Positions 1 to 39,630 of a DNA stretch of 64,000 nt are shown piece by piece. Numbering within the stretch: the first letter of the stretch is position 1; each line of letters starts with the position of its first letter. The DNA is from Macrobrachium rosenbergii (Eukaryota; Arthropoda; Malacostraca; Decapoda; Palaemonidae). The notes under the pieces are model-generated. The model did not search any database. It saw nothing but the letters and a program-made list of their open reading frames with translations, and was not told where the DNA came from. Made by a program: the position numbers and the translations under genes. The DNA lies in contig NC_089741.1 of the NCBI RefSeq assembly GCF_040412425.1, positions 43,442,038 through 43,506,037 of the forward strand, in the 5' to 3' direction.

Positions 1-520
1 AAAACAGAGCTAAAAGGAAGAGAAAAAAATCAAAGATATTCTGCAATCCATCTTGGCCTTTGGATATTGACCACAGATGTCACCATACCCTACTGAGAAG
101 CATCAGAGTAAAAGAATTGCCATCCAGCAATGAAAACGAAATTCTATAATCAAGACCCAGATAAAATTTCCCATTACCAAATCTAAGAGGAGCATCATTA
201 GTACAGTCAAACATTGCTATTCATACCTTAACAACTGCTTAAATATACTAAGTTCAACTGGCTCGAGCAAGCTCACTACCTGAAAGTTCATCAATTCATT
301 TTAAAAATAAAGCACCTGAAGCCAATTCAGTAACATCTCAACTAAACAGATGCTTTGGGGGACTGGCTGGCCTTTCTGATAAATTACAAAGACCCCACAT
401 TACAGTCTGCACTTTAATCTGGCTCCTCAACTAATGTGTAATTTACACAACATTTCAATCTAAGATATATAATAAAAAGTATCACGTCTAAAAAATTAGA
501 ACAGAATACTGTATACAATA

Positions 521-768
521 AGGCCAAAGGTCAAGCACTAGTACCTATGAGTTCATTCAGAGCTGAAACAGAAATTAACTAAAAAGGTTTAAATGGAGGA
601 GGAAATCCTCGCAGTTGCACTATGAATCAACTGTTAAGAGAGGGTGGAAAGCAAGATGAAAGAAAGACAATATGAACAGAGGTACAGTAAAAGGAATGAA
701 AGGGCCTTAAGCAATGCCTATAGTGCACTGCATGAAGTACACTGACAGCATTACCCATCTACAGGGAA
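521..768 (+). repeat. Dispersed SINE-like repeat, copy 1
   Basis: Shares a diverged copy of the family core with four other places in the window (8120, 27547, 50294 and 61590). Recognisable pieces are AGGCCAAAGG(T/C)CAAGCACT, CCTCGCAGTTGCAC, GAGGGTGGAAAG and GTACAGTAAAAG. It lies left of mRpL52 exon 3, inside that gene's intron. Confidence 0.75.
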
Positions 769-885
769 AACTATAAGGGTAGCACAGGAAAAATAATTGC
801 AATATGGTAGCTGATAAGTACAGAAGCCCTTAAAGTTGAGGTCCATTAAGTTGAGGTATTATTGTACCTATAAAACTGGACATAC

Positions 886-1012
886 CGAAACTTCTAGTTG
901 CTCATTAGCTCTTTTCCTCTTGGAAGACCCTAAAGGTGTCTCACGTCCATCAAGGAATGTATAGTCAGGTCCATCAACCAGTGGTCCATGAGCTCCCAGT
1001 GACGTCTTAAAG
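886..1012 (-). CDS. mRpL52: mRpL52 exon 3 (residues 42-84, L52 core)
   Basis: Begins after TTGCAG with one base completing a split Ser codon and ends in phase 0 at TCG/GTATGT. It encodes the L52 signature HGPLVDGPDYTFLDGR and a following basic cluster. Confidence 0.85.
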
Positions 1013-2486
1013 CTGCAATTAAATGGAATAAAGTTCAACAATCATTTTGTACACAGAACACATTCAAGAACTGGAACAAGAATAAAACAGGTTTCAGTAC
1101 TTTACTGTAATGGCATTACTTAGTGGGCATATAAAAAAACAAAATTTAACAACCAAACAAATTTATTCATGACAATATATAGTAATTATATCATTACAAT
1201 GTCACCAACCCAAGCTATAGAAATGTTCTATCTTTTCAGTTAGGATTAAAGAATTCACCATGTACTATATCTAATGTAAACCATGTTTCAGTAAACAAAG
1301 ATGTAATCCTGCAGCAAAAAATATAAAAATGAAATATGAATGAACAGCACAATCACAAAATGTCCTCAGCATGTGCCAAAGGCCAATACAGATATCCACA
1401 GATTACATTCTGTAATCTTCTTAAAGAAATAAAAAAATAAAGAGCAGTTACCTTGGCAAGGGAAACCCAATATTACTTTGGTACTGGCCTGCATGCCCTG
1501 CATACAGTTTCTCAGTCAAAAAGACAGTGCTACCAGAGACAACTGCTGAGACACCTAATTTATGAATATTCCCTTCTGCAATTCTTTGTTTCAAGGTACA
1601 TCCAAAATGCGCAAACAAGGTGAAGGTTCACTTTGTCTGAATAAAAATTTTGTTTCACTGGATCACTTCACCTAATATCTCACTAATTTTACTAACCTGT
1701 AAGAACAGGATAATCTCTAAAACTTGCACTTCCTTGCTTAAGGGACATAATATAAGGAATTTGTTTGGTCAAACTCAAATGCAACCAAAACTATCTAGAA
1801 GCCATTAAAAACATTCATTAGATGATCTCACTGTATATTTGAGATCAATGTTACACATTTTTGAGGGGATACTAAAGATGTCAGCAATTCCCTACTGATG
1901 TTACAGAAATGGAAGACTAAACTACAAGTAGTATGTCAAAGTCCCAAAGATACTGTATTGGTAAGGCAAGTGGGCCAATTCCTGGCCTTTAACCGCTGAA
2001 AGAGTAATTTCCTATCCCTTCCTCACAAAAGATAAATTAAACTGCCAAAAAAAGAATGCATCTCTGGTAAAATCGCAAATATTGACCAACTAACCTGGTG
2101 GAAACATGGTCCACTGTACTCCTGACCAAAATTATTTCTTGTTCAACCTCTTCCTCTCTCTCTCTATAGGAGTAAAATCATAGCAACTGGAGGTTCTTGT
2201 GAACATTTTGGATATAAGTTGAACTTAAAGCTGCAAGCTTTATGTATTCCTCTAATGTGATTGACTAACAAATGCAGCAGATTGAAAAGAGACTCTGGCT
2301 ACTTACCCAAAAAATACTGGCCCAGCCAACTAAAGGCTTTTTCAACATAAAATTTTCAAGGTTAGTACCCAAATCATTCACCATCATACTTACCCAAATG
2401 TAGCAATACTGTACCAAATCAAAAGTAATCTTACCTTTTTTGAAATTTGTACTTCGAGGAGAAAAGTCTGGAAAATTTCATCCCAT
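886..2486 (-). CDS. mRpL52: Mitochondrial ribosomal protein L52 (mL52), 5' part of gene
   Basis: Structural protein of the mitochondrial large ribosomal subunit, encoded in the nucleus and imported. Three exons join in phase: 2435-2486 (ATG at 2481-2479), 1452-1529 and 886-1012, giving residues 1-84. The N-terminus (MKFSRLFSSKYKFQK) is basic and lacks acidic residues, as expected for a mitochondrial presequence. The diagnostic L52 core is in the third exon: GPLVDGPDYTFLDGRETPLG followed by a basic KRKR stretch. Splice sites: donor AG/GTAAGA after exon 1, acceptor GGTAG at 1530, donor AG/GTAACT after exon 2, acceptor TTGCAG at 1013, donor TCG/GTATGT at 885. The last exon or exons lie beyond the left edge; a very good acceptor (pyrimidine tract then TTTTAG) ends at position 10, so the next exon may begin at position 9. 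The family is secure from the core motif. The acceptor of exon 2 is the least certain boundary and was chosen by phase. Confidence 0.82.
1452..1529 (-). CDS. mRpL52: mRpL52 exon 2 (residues 16-42)
   Basis: Encodes AGQYQSNIGFPLP just before the core, which matches the usual position of the 'GQ...G.P' segment in L52. The donor AG/GTAACT is clear and leaves two bases. The acceptor (GGTAG/CACTG) is the phase-compatible choice; the reading frame stays open further upstream, so the true start could differ. Confidence 0.65.
2435..2486 (-). CDS. mRpL52: mRpL52 exon 1 with start codon (coding 2435-2481)
   Basis: Acceptor TTTTCAG at 2487 followed by ATGGG and then the chosen ATG at 2481. The first ATG (2486) runs into TGA after two codons, so the second was taken. 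Fifteen codons of basic, Ser-rich presequence end at the strong donor AAAG/GTAAGA, leaving two bases that match exon 2. Confidence 0.65.
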
Positions 2487-5096
2487 CTGAAAACATAAAA
2501 ATAACCTGTTAACAATTTTGGCTTTTCATATGATAAGATAAATGACATGTTATTACTGCTCTATTATGAAGGGTACCTAGATCTTTTGACCCATCCACAC
2601 AATCCTGCCACAAGCAAGCTTACTCCATCAATGACTGGATGAATCACTTACATTTCATCATATGTGGTGCCAAAAGAAAGCAGAAGACTATTTCTGCTAC
2701 CATCATTTCAGATTTTAATTTTTTAGCTAGAAGCCTGCAATTAAGAGGGAACAGTGAATACTATTTCTTCTAATTTTTCTAAATTACAGGTTACCATGGA
2801 CATCAAGTGAGCTACTGAGGAACAAAAGTGCTGAATTGGTTTTATATCCAAAATTTAAAGCTGGCTTGTACATTTGATGTTTGGGAGACGCTGACCTCCA
2901 AAGCCAAGAACATAAGTTAGCTTCTGTACTTAAATACAGTACACCTTAGGCTAGGCTAAGCTATCCATGAAATAAATTTATCAGTTTGCATGTATAATGT
3001 ATCAATTTTTTTATCATCCATTAAAGTAATTTATCATCTTGAGAATGAACCCTAATAAACCCTATCTTCAATGGTTAAGCAGCCAATATTATATGTGATT
3101 TTCAACATCCAATTGTGGTTCACCACTTTTGTCAAGAGAATAACTTATAACTTAGTTGAAAACAGTTTGGTGTTTGCAAAGCCATTAGTTAAACAATGTT
3201 TTTAAAATTAAAATACAAACACAACAAATGCAACCCAAATATTGTATGTCTTATGGCTTAATCTTCATTTCATACCCTACGATTGCTATAGCATCAAGTG
3301 ACCTCTGAGGCCAGTACAAGATTAATTGATGGTCAACACCTGAGGTGTCCAGTGTGCTTCTATAGATGCTAGGTTTAAAGCCTTAGTTTTGTTGGCACTG
3401 TCGCAAAGGTGGAGCTTCAATCCTGACACTGAAATGATAAAGCAAATGGGGACTCAAATAAAACCAACAAAGGAATCAGAGTTGGGGCTCAAAACTTTCT
3501 GTAATGTAAGGTAAATTATCATTATTGGCTGTGGCTTGATAAGTATACTGTACATTGCTACAGTCCTAGAGTTCATAGTTTGAAATAAATGACTGATAAC
3601 TTGAGTTAACAACAAATAAGAGCCAAAGTATCCAAGTACCTGCTGGACAAAATAGGCTACATCAATCACCTGGATTTCAACATCAGAAACTAGCAAAGGG
3701 CAAGAATCTGCCCATCAGTTCGGACCAAACTTACATCTGACACCATGGGTGGGTCATTTTTGCAGTGTTACCAGATCTTAAAGTGATGGCCATGCAGTAC
3801 TACTGTCAGGCTGACAAAGCATAGATGTTGTCATTGCTTCATGGCCATACCATAGGACAAACTTTGCTAGCAATGGGCACAGATACTATGCTTGTTTGCC
3901 GTTGATGACTAACATTTCACCTATCTCCCAGCCACCCTCCATATAGGTGTTATGGCAACTCTGTCAACCATGATACTGTCAGATCATGTAAATGCACCTG
4001 TAACTTTCTTGCATAATCTGCTCAGTCTAATTGAACCATCAGGCTACTGGACTACACTTGAGAATCGTTTTGGTGTTTTCGGCCATGCATTTTAGATTAA
4101 ATGAGGAAAAACCTAACCTATAAGAAAATATGGTAAAACTACAGAACAGCTCTGCACAGACTATTACCTCAGGAAATTTATTTTTCCTATACTTTTAGTG
4201 TTGCTGATGAGGAAGGTGGTGGTGTTTATTGTCGGTCAATTATTATTAACCTCATATCTCTATCCAACATGGTTGGGGACCCTTTGGGAACACCTTTTGG
4301 AACACAGGGTTTTGGGTGCAGGAAATCGTTGGGAGAAAGACCGAACTGTCATGTTGTTATGGAATGGTTCCGCGCATGTGCAAGTCATTAATGAGCCATA
4401 TGTTCAAGAAGGGATTGCTAAGGAAACCTATTATAAAAGGAAATATACTAGCCTAACGTACCCTGACCTAACCTACCCTAGCCTAGTAGGCCATATTACT
4501 TAGCCAAAAGTTTCCCTATAACACTGCACATGCACAATAGCATTCTAGGATGGCCAGCATACAATAGCATATCAGTTCTGAGGTTAATTACAGTCGACCA
4601 CCAAAAAATAACCGCAAATTCTTGATAAGCAAACAAAATAAAGAAAAAATCAATTTCCAAGGTAATACCCCATGCGAAGCTATTCTATAGTTCTGCCGAA
4701 AATTAAACGGGCAATGTATGGTCACAAAGTAGGTTACTGAATATTAATTCTCACTTTCATATCAAAGTAGTCTTCTTTAGCCTAGGACCTTTCCAAGGGT
4801 TGAATGTGTCCGGACAACAGTGCCAATTGTCCCGTTACCCTAATCAATCGGACATACAATCTGAAAAAGGGCAACAGTCGATATGGCCTATATCACTAAT
4901 GTTTAATATTTTAAAATGAAAGAACATGGGTGGGATACAAGGTTAAAATAGAAATTCGGCCTCGTAACCTAGCCTATCCTAACCCCTGCATCAGTACGTA
5001 GCAAGTGACGAACCAAATACCACCATTTAACAGTACCGCACAAGCCCACCACCTCCCATTATGTTGTCAGCCAATTAAAAATGTTAAAATATTTAC
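2487..5096. other. mRpL52 first intron; nothing else recognised
   Basis: AT-rich sequence with no long repeat and no convincing coding signal. Short open frames at 3454-3696 and 4198-4503 have no recognisable domain. The stretch near 4450-4490 has CCTAAC-type repeats, which give the frame there its repetitive Tyr/Pro composition. Confidence 0.5.
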
Positions 5097-5150
5097 CTGT
5101 GATGTTAAACTTCCGGGCTATTATACAATACATTTTGACGGGTTTTGTTC
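5097..5150 (-). promoter_or_regulatory. mRpL52: Candidate mRpL52 5' UTR exon and promoter with ETS-like site
   Basis: The minus strand reads GCCCGGAAGTTTAACATCACAG and then a consensus donor GTAAAT at 5096. It lies 2.6 kb upstream of an acceptor that immediately precedes the mRpL52 start exon. CCGGAAGT (about 5108-5115) is an ETS/GABP (NRF-2) type site, a class common near transcription starts of nuclear genes for mitochondrial proteins. The right-hand limit is a guess. Exon and promoter are inferred. Confidence 0.4.
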
Positions 5151-6808
5151 GCGCAGACGGGAAATTTAACCAGCGGCGTAACAGGGTTGAAATCCAAATA
5201 CGTTACCTCTGTATCGGCACATCCGAAGTAAACTCAATAAAGTCCTTTTTTATTTTTTTTTATAAGGGAACTAACTTCCGTCTTCACTTAATCTCTCAAG
5301 TAATAGCTTTATATAGAACAGCTTTATTATTTCTTTTTATTTATTTCACAACTGCCCTTTCTCTAAACGAAAGACTTTGAAAATGTATTGAACCATCACT
5401 TTCACTCCTGTTCCCTATACTTTGTTGGAAACATTTTTTTGATTTTTTATATCTCCCTATGTCTTGTGCATTTGGATTGAATTAGAAAAACGTTGTTCAA
5501 GGGACAACATTTTCCTGTGAGGCTACCATGTGCAGCCAGCTATTCAAGATTCCTGCTAATATTTCCCCATTTTCCGACCATGAATAAATATGCCATTTAT
5601 TCACTTTTCTTGCTAGTATATATTACCAGTTTTCAGACCATGAATATGTCATAATTTTATTTTATAAAAACACGTCGATTTTCATGTTTCTGCTACAGAC
5701 AAAAATATAAAGACTGAAAGCAGATGCAGCAGTGCAGTTGTTGAGTGATATAACATTAATGCGGCTCGAATACGGATAGCATACACAAAAAATGCATTCT
5801 TGTAAATTCTATTACTTACGATAGTTCCATAGTAACGCCACTGAAGGTTTAAAACGGCCTTCTGCCCTGGGTATCAGTTGCAAATTAGCGAAAGTGCAAA
5901 TGCTATAATTACTCAAGTCTAGCATAAATACAGATACTCTACAGTTTTCTTTAATTTCCATTTTCTATGGTGTGTATCTGATGATAAACTATACAAGATG
6001 AAGTTACTCCTTAACGCACTGGGTTATGTGCCAAATTTTCAGTTACTGTTACTTAAATACTAATTAAAATTATGTATCATGTCAGCAAATTACAGTATTA
6101 ACATAAATTTTCTATTCTTACGCCTATCCACGGGTGACTCTTGCAAGTAACAACTAGCATATCTGATTATAGTTTTAAAGGTGACCACTATTGAATCTTA
6201 AGACAAAATTGAAATCTTTCATTTATAGTGTTTCGTATAATACATCTGATAAAACAGTTTGTTCTATTACATTACCATTCTAAAAAGGTAGAAGTCTCTG
6301 GGTAAATGATTCCGTGCATACATAGCCTACATACAAACAGAAGCCTACACTGAAAAACATATCTTGATAAATCTAGTACTAAAAGCTAAAATAGTATCAC
6401 AATTGTTATTACTTAAACACAGCAACTCGATGGATGACTTCTGCACCATTCATAATGTTAAAAGCATGAACATTTTATAACTATCTTCATGTAGACTACT
6501 AACTAATCTAGTCAAAACAGCAGCATTGATACAGTAAACTGAATACCCATTACAGGCAACACCAAACAAAATTAAATTAGATAAAAGGTAAAGTGACCGT
6601 TCACATTTTGTTAACAAGACTTAACTGGCAATTCATGTGTAACTTTACTCGGCAACTTGTAGTAAACGCTTGCTTACCTTGGTGTGAATATATCATTGTA
6701 TTCTATTCTTCCTTGTTACTGAATTTTACATCCTTCAGTCTTCAACCACTAACATTTCTGCTTCTTAAATGATGTGCTAAGGTTAGAAAATGAGTTATGA
6801 ACTCAAAC
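5151..6808. other. Intergenic spacer between mRpL52 and talin 3' end
   Basis: AT-rich sequence separating the putative start of mRpL52 from the talin 3' UTR, both on the minus strand. I see no gene, RNA or repeat in it. Confidence 0.5.
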
Positions 6809-6814
6809 TTTATT
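6809..6814 (-). terminator. Candidate talin polyadenylation signal AATAAA
   Basis: First canonical AATAAA on the minus strand downstream of the proposed talin stop codon at 7997. It would give a 3' UTR of about 1.2 kb. A weaker or non-canonical site could be used instead. Confidence 0.35.
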
Positions 6815-7996
6815 ATAAAAAACAGGATGGCAAGAGTCATATTCTCCTTATCATGAACGCGCCGTTACTGTGCAGCAAATGTAGTTTCTGTGTGATGAAA
6901 TAACACAAAACCAAAAGACATTAGGCAATAGTTTTCAAACTTTGGCAACTAATAATAAGTTTACATATTATGTGGTGAACCTTAGGCCACTAAGCAAACT
7001 GAATTTAAGAACAAGAGAAGAATTTTGAATTGTACACACATATAATCAACAGGCTAAGTATGTATTTAAGTATATGCTCACACACTCACAAACACACATA
7101 CAAACTCTTCTTTGTAATTGAAAAGGATGCTGAAATTTTATGTAACATATACAGACAACACTCAAATAAATATATATGATAACCTAACGTATGAAGCATA
7201 GAATTACCACTCTTAAATCTTGGTATGGTTTAGTCTAATGGCCCGAATGAAAATTGTAGACAGAATTCACTGCTTCGTTTATCCTTTTAACTGCTGAATC
7301 AAGGATGAACTTTCAGTGCAGAATATGTCCACAGCATCTACTGCTCATTAAGCATAAGCAGAAGCCCTATCAGTATCACATGAACCTCCTCTAGACACAC
7401 TGAAGCGCTTATCTCTCTGTTGCTCCAGAATATCAACTGTCATACGTTTTCTGTCATCCACAACACATCCAAGCAGTTTCAAAGCCCAAAGGCTTGGTAT
7501 CGTATTCTCTACGGCTGCAGCCCCCAAATTCCCATCCCATTTGGTGACTTACACACCATACAGTTACAAGGGAGCGGTTGCTAAAATTCCTAGCATTCCA
7601 AGCGAGTTAGAGAGAGATTTCTGTGGTCCTAAAACTTTTTTCCTACTCTATTTGGCCAACAACTGTTTATCAGGGGACTTTTAAGATTGTTTCTAGAGTA
7701 ACTTTGTCCGTTTTGTACTGCATATTACAAACTCCTATTTCACTCTGTCATGGACAGTCATACACACACAGTGTGGAGGTCCTATAAAATACACTTCAAG
7801 CAGCAACAACTTCTAAATAATATAAATGTGATTTTTTAAGAATATTAAGAACTCCTTTACAGAGAGCTGAGGATTTCCCTTTGTCGTCCGAGTTTTTAGG
7901 CGGTAATCTCCCATCTTCGGTAATCTCATTCTTTCTTGACCGTGGTTCGAAAGACACCAGTTTCATAGTATCCCATCGCCTCGAAATCTTTCTCGC
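6815..7996 (-). other. Presumed talin 3' UTR
   Basis: Untranslated sequence between the proposed stop codon and the first AATAAA. No coding frame stands out. Extent is inferred. Confidence 0.35.
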
Positions 7997-34595
<26,599 letters not shown>

Positions 34596-36825
34596 CCTGA
34601 ATTTTGTTCAGAAGATGCGCGATTTCAATCTCACTCTTCTTGTTCTCCCCCCTCGCATGTGGAGGACACCACTTATTTCCTGTTGTTGTGGTCCTGTTGG
34701 GAAAGAAACAAACAATTATAAAAATCAAGTTTCATTTTCTCGTGACTACTTAACGAATCATTTTGGCGCTGTTTCTCAGCTCTATTGTTATTATTGGCTC
34801 GATGCACATTATTGTCACTGTCATCTTTGGATTAGCAAACATTTTTGCAAGAAAGTGATTCTACTTTGACCGCAGAGTAGGGACTGATTAGAGTGGAAAC
34901 TTCCAGTTAATTCCTGTAGTTTAGGAACCCAGGATCTTACGGGTTGCTTTAAGAGCAAGGCCCCGTGCTGGCATAATGCCTGCTTAATCATAAACAACAG
35001 CAACCCAGGATGAGGCATGGGTTCACTACCCTGAACTTGAATTAAATATTAAAAGCAAAAAACGAAAATGCTATGGTTCTCCATCTATCCAAATATTCAA
35101 AATAATTGGTGGCCTGTGTTTTTGTATTCTGGGGGTGTTGTCATGGTAGAGGATTTAGAAAATGGTCAAACCATTAAAGTGGTAGTATAAGAACATGATC
35201 AAAGTAAGATGCTGAGGAATGTTGCTCCAGGGAAATAAATGTTCCTGCCCTCAAAGCACAGGTGGAGGTAGCTAAAGCATCCAAATGTGGCTTTGAATTT
35301 CTGCTTTACACCCCTTACTCTTCTGAATTGGCACTCTTCCTTCTTCCTGTATCTTGAATTCAGTTCCAGCTACATGGGCACCCTTCGAGTAGAAAAAATA
35401 TACTCCTCCCTGCAGTGGAGTAGTATTTAGGACTCCAAGATGTAACCTATTCTTTGATAGGAATGCACTGCTTGAACATCAGTAGCCATGACGCACTGAG
35501 TTTAGGGGTGACAGTGTGGGAAACAGTGAAAGAACTTATTCCCCTGAGACTTTCCTCGTGAGGTAGAAAACTTTCTGAATGACTCATACTAGATGCAAGC
35601 CCAGAGTGAATCAGAGCTAGGGAGTTGTGAGGATGCACAGAGTTCGCCGTAATAACTTGGTGATTTGGGATCCAGATGACTGTGCCAGAGATAAATCTCC
35701 GTTTCTCGCTACTGTGTATTAATAATGGCTCTTAACTTCCACCCTAGTGTTCGGATCGTGAAAATATCTTTCAAGATCGCCATTTCACTCTTACAGTAAA
35801 GTCCTACTCAGCAGGACATTCTATGCCTTCGATATTAAAAGGAATCATGCATTCGCAGATTCTTGGCCAAAGGTTGATCAGACACTGAAATCGTCCAATT
35901 TTATCTCTCACTGTCTTGTGACACACCTAGTACGAAGGAGCAAACAAGTCAGATTAGGGAACAGTGCCCACGTCTAGGAAAGCATTTTCTTATAAGGAAA
36001 ACCTCCATCAGTTATTACAGAACTATGTATTACAGCAAAAACTATATCATAGACTAATAGTTCAAATAACACCGGAGTCTAAATATTATCGTGGTGGTCC
36101 TTGCGAAAAATCAGTCATAAGACAATGTTTTTTTATTCTGTCCATAGTGTCATAGCTAAAAGTTTAGCACATGCATTTGCTTGGACACAAAATCTGCTGT
36201 AGCAACGAAATGGCCCCTACAGATATCTTCCTGGGAATTTTTTAAGGAAAAAATAAAGCCAGTGGTAAATCACATTTAGAAATGAACATGTTGCGAGAGT
36301 AAAGACGTACTATACATGATTTTCACTCGCTGGCGACAATGGGGTCATCACCTACTCCCAACCTCCTAAATTTTTCCAAGAATTAATTGACTAACAAACA
36401 TTCTGAATTCAAGTGGCTCAACTGTGGGAGAAGAATAACCATTGAGCCACCAGCGTGCTGCATGACCTTGGTAGAAATGAAGAAAGAAAATTTATGAAGA
36501 AACGATTAGGCTGTATTCTAAAATATTCTAGCGACTGATGAGGCATACCGATACTGAGAACATGAGACTAGGTGCTGGGAACTTAGGAAATGACATCAAT
36601 GTCATGAAAGCACTAGACTTATTTTTATCTGGATCTAAGTTCTCTCTCTCTCTCTCTCTCCCAGATGACTTCATCATGAAAGCATTAGACTCATTTTTAT
36701 CTACATTTATGTTCTCTGTATGTCTGTCTGTCTCTCTCATGTGTGTATGTGTGCGTGTGTGTGTGTCTGTATTTATAATGTTTGTAGCTGTACAAGTAAA
36801 TGAACTGTTTTGTCGTCTACTGTTT

Positions 36826-36905
36826 ATAACCAATATATATAAATATATACAGTATATATACATATATATCATATATATAGAATAATATATATACTGTATA
36901 TAGAA

Positions 36906-36952
<47 letters not shown>
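36826..36952. repeat. AT-rich and (GT)n microsatellite block
   Basis: Interrupted ATAT tracts followed by a GT run of about 40 bp. Confidence 0.9.
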
Positions 36953-36954
<2 letters not shown>

Positions 36955-37281
36955 CAATTGAGCCTATACGAATAGACTTAATTTATGACGCCTGGTATCT
37001 CGAGTATCTGCTGTACTGTAGATCTGATCTTCTAGTTAAACCAAATTTGTAAGTATTAGGCAACCTCGGAAATGATGTCGTCGTGATGAGCTTGTTTAAC
37101 AAAGGTTTCACACTTGAATATCCGGACTGTTATTTTAATGCCGTCATCGAGAACGGCCTGCTATTTTTGGTAAATCCTGTGCATTAAAAGATGTCTGAAG
37201 TTTGGTGCAGTTTCTTGTGAATTCCTGTCATGAAAACTATTTTGTCTCTCTCAACCACCTACTATCCACACCATTACCCCA

Positions 37282-37283
<2 letters not shown>

Positions 37284-37348
<65 letters not shown>
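37284..37348. repeat. (CT)n microsatellite
   Basis: Perfect CT run of about 65 bp followed by CACACA/TATATA. Confidence 0.95.
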
Positions 37349-37353
<5 letters not shown>

Positions 37354-37799
37354 ACACACACACATACACATATATATATTTGGAATGTTGAAAAATGTGC
37401 AGATACATAGGGATGGCAAAAAATAAGAGGTTCGCCTAGGCTAAGGGAATAGATCACAGTGCTTAGAGATAGTCTGGTCATGTTGGGAGAATGGAGGAGG
37501 ACAGAGTGGTGAAAATATATAAATCAGAGGTACTATTAGGGAGGAGACGACGACTCAGAAAGTTCTAGATAGATTAAAAGCAGATTGTTGAAGTTTCTGC
37601 GCATGACTTCAACTACGATTCTACGTTTGTGATACAAATGGTAGCAACAGTTATCTTCTTTACTCTAGAACCACCACCTATTATGCGAAGTCACTTGATG
37701 TTCTGTGTGTGTGCGCGCGCGCGTGCGTGTGTTTGCTTGTAAGAATATGTGTAGTCTAGCATAGTAAATATATATATTATATGTATAACATACATTAAA

Positions 37800-37854
<55 letters not shown>

Positions 37855-37870
37855 TATAATATATATATAT
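37800..37870. repeat. (AT)n microsatellite
   Basis: AT run with small interruptions. A (GT)n then (GA)n pair follows at 37975-38012. Confidence 0.93.
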
Positions 37871-37974
37871 GCATACTATATAGCATAGGATGTGTTTGTA
37901 CGTATTATTTAATCTATGTTAGTATAGCCAAACACATGTATTTGTATGTGTATCATATGCCTGTGTGTGTATAC

Positions 37975-38005
<31 letters not shown>

Positions 38006-38403
38006 AGAGAGAGGGAAGGAGGGAGGACCTGGAAAGAGGCGATTCACACTAGTACTACTGCTGCGACTAATATTAAAAAGGTCAGGTTGGCTTTGTTAGG
38101 TTCGGAAGGCGAATAACCTGCAGTAGGCCTAATTCACCCCGATTACGTAACCTACGCAAGAGGGTGTGGCTCACTAGCCATTATTCATTACTCACAGTGT
38201 CGTTATCATTTAATATTTCGACATACTTAGGTCTAGACGACTGAAGACAACGCCACAATGACACTTCAGCAGTTGCTAAACTTCCGCGTTAACTTGTCGA
38301 AGTTCACTTAACACAACTTCGGACATGTTACCAAAAAAACAAATTTAAAACCTTGTGTTTTATCAACTTCCTAGAACTCCGTAAACATCAACAATTCACT
38401 TAC

Positions 38404-38590
38404 AGCAACGTGGAAATCCAACGTGGATATCACACCTCAATCGAAGTGTCAGTTGTAAACACATTCACTTTAAAACTTAATTAATGAAAGATTAAGAATA
38501 AAAATTTAAAAAAAAATAAAAACATAAACTCTCTACCCGAATGATAAGGCACTTCAGTCCAATACAGCGGCTACAAAATGACTGAGAGCG
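38404..38590 (-). promoter_or_regulatory. rhea: Candidate talin non-coding first exon and start site
   Basis: The minus strand has a strong donor (TTGCT/GTAAGT, GT at 38403-38402) 3.8 kb upstream of an acceptor-like AATTCAG that ends one base before the talin ATG. About 185 bp further upstream is TCTCAGTCATT, which fits the arthropod initiator TCAGT. No TATA box was seen. Entirely inferred from sequence signals. Confidence 0.3.
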
Positions 38591-39090
38591 AGTGGCGACA
38601 ACCATGCCCCGTTCACATCCGATTACGAAATCGCCATGAGCTGACTGGGCGACCATAAAATCTAAGCTCACTTATTCTTCCAAAGATAAAAACAAAAACT
38701 TGTTTACTGCTTTTGTTCTAAGATAAAGAAACTTAATCATACCACCTTGGTAGCGCTACCCGAATTTTGAGAAAGGCCCTAAGAAATTCATGGCATGAAA
38801 GCTCGATGTTTTTTTAACCCTTAGGTATAAAGGTTACTAAACGCCCAGTCTCAGTCTCAATCTTATCGGCACAGGATGTTGGGCCTCAGCTCCGGTCGCG
38901 GACTGATAGTGGGATCACATTCTTCTCGACGGAGACGATTTTTGGGAGCTCTTGAACGCATCGCAAAGTGCCTTTTTAGTCGCACTGCCTAATCGATAGG
39001 TGCCTTAGGAACAAGCATTAGCTTAAATTTTCCATACGAATTTTCACATGCTATCCATACAGCGAAGTTTCATATGATATCGCTAAAATT

Positions 39091-39099
39091 TCTCGTTAA
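39091..39099. repeat. Target-site duplication, left copy (LINE)
   Basis: TCTCGTTAA directly adjoins the A-tail of the minus-strand element. The same 9 bp recur at 43012-43020. Confidence 0.7.
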
Positions 39100-39630
39100 T
39101 TTTTTTTTTTTTTTACTTTTTTTACTGATAAAATTTACAATAGAATCAATTACTTCATATACATTCATATATACAACATACACAATAACAATTTACAACG
39201 CTTACAAATAACAAAGTACGTAAGCTTTATATCCTAACAGAAATTTATTAGACAATAGCATTAAGTACATATTCTTTGGTAAAAGGGTTGTCTAACTTAT
39301 TTGCATAAACTTTACTGAATATAAACTTCGTTTTTGACATTCTATTCCCTATATAAGCAATCAAGTTTGGGTCGTCTGTCAATAGGCATAAAGATCGACC
39401 AAACCATATACTCCTGCTACAAAATCTGATAGTAGCACCATTGCTGTGTTTTCGTCTTTTTAGATGGTGTCTTGAAATCCAATTTAAGAATCTTTAGTAA
39501 ACTATCAGTTTCAATTTTACAAAAGCTTTTCAGTATTGACTTTAACCGAATCAGAATGTTTTTTGACGGAGAACAAAAGTATTTTCAATACAGCCACAAG
39601 AGAGACATTTATCTTCCTTTGAGATTTTCA

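Larger units (their letters stand above)
34597..38403. other. Presumed talin 5' UTR intron
   Basis: Separates the start-codon exon from a candidate non-coding first exon. It holds short (CT)n at 36640, AT/GT-rich DNA at 36826-36950, (CT)n at 37284-37348 and an (AT)n block at 37800-37870. No other gene is seen; open frames here are repeat-derived or without recognisable domains. Confidence 0.45.

Noticed and set aside
4198..4503. 101-codon plus-strand open frame
   Set aside because: No recognisable domain, repetitive Tyr/Pro end from CCTAAC-like DNA, lies in an intron of mRpL52 on the other strand.
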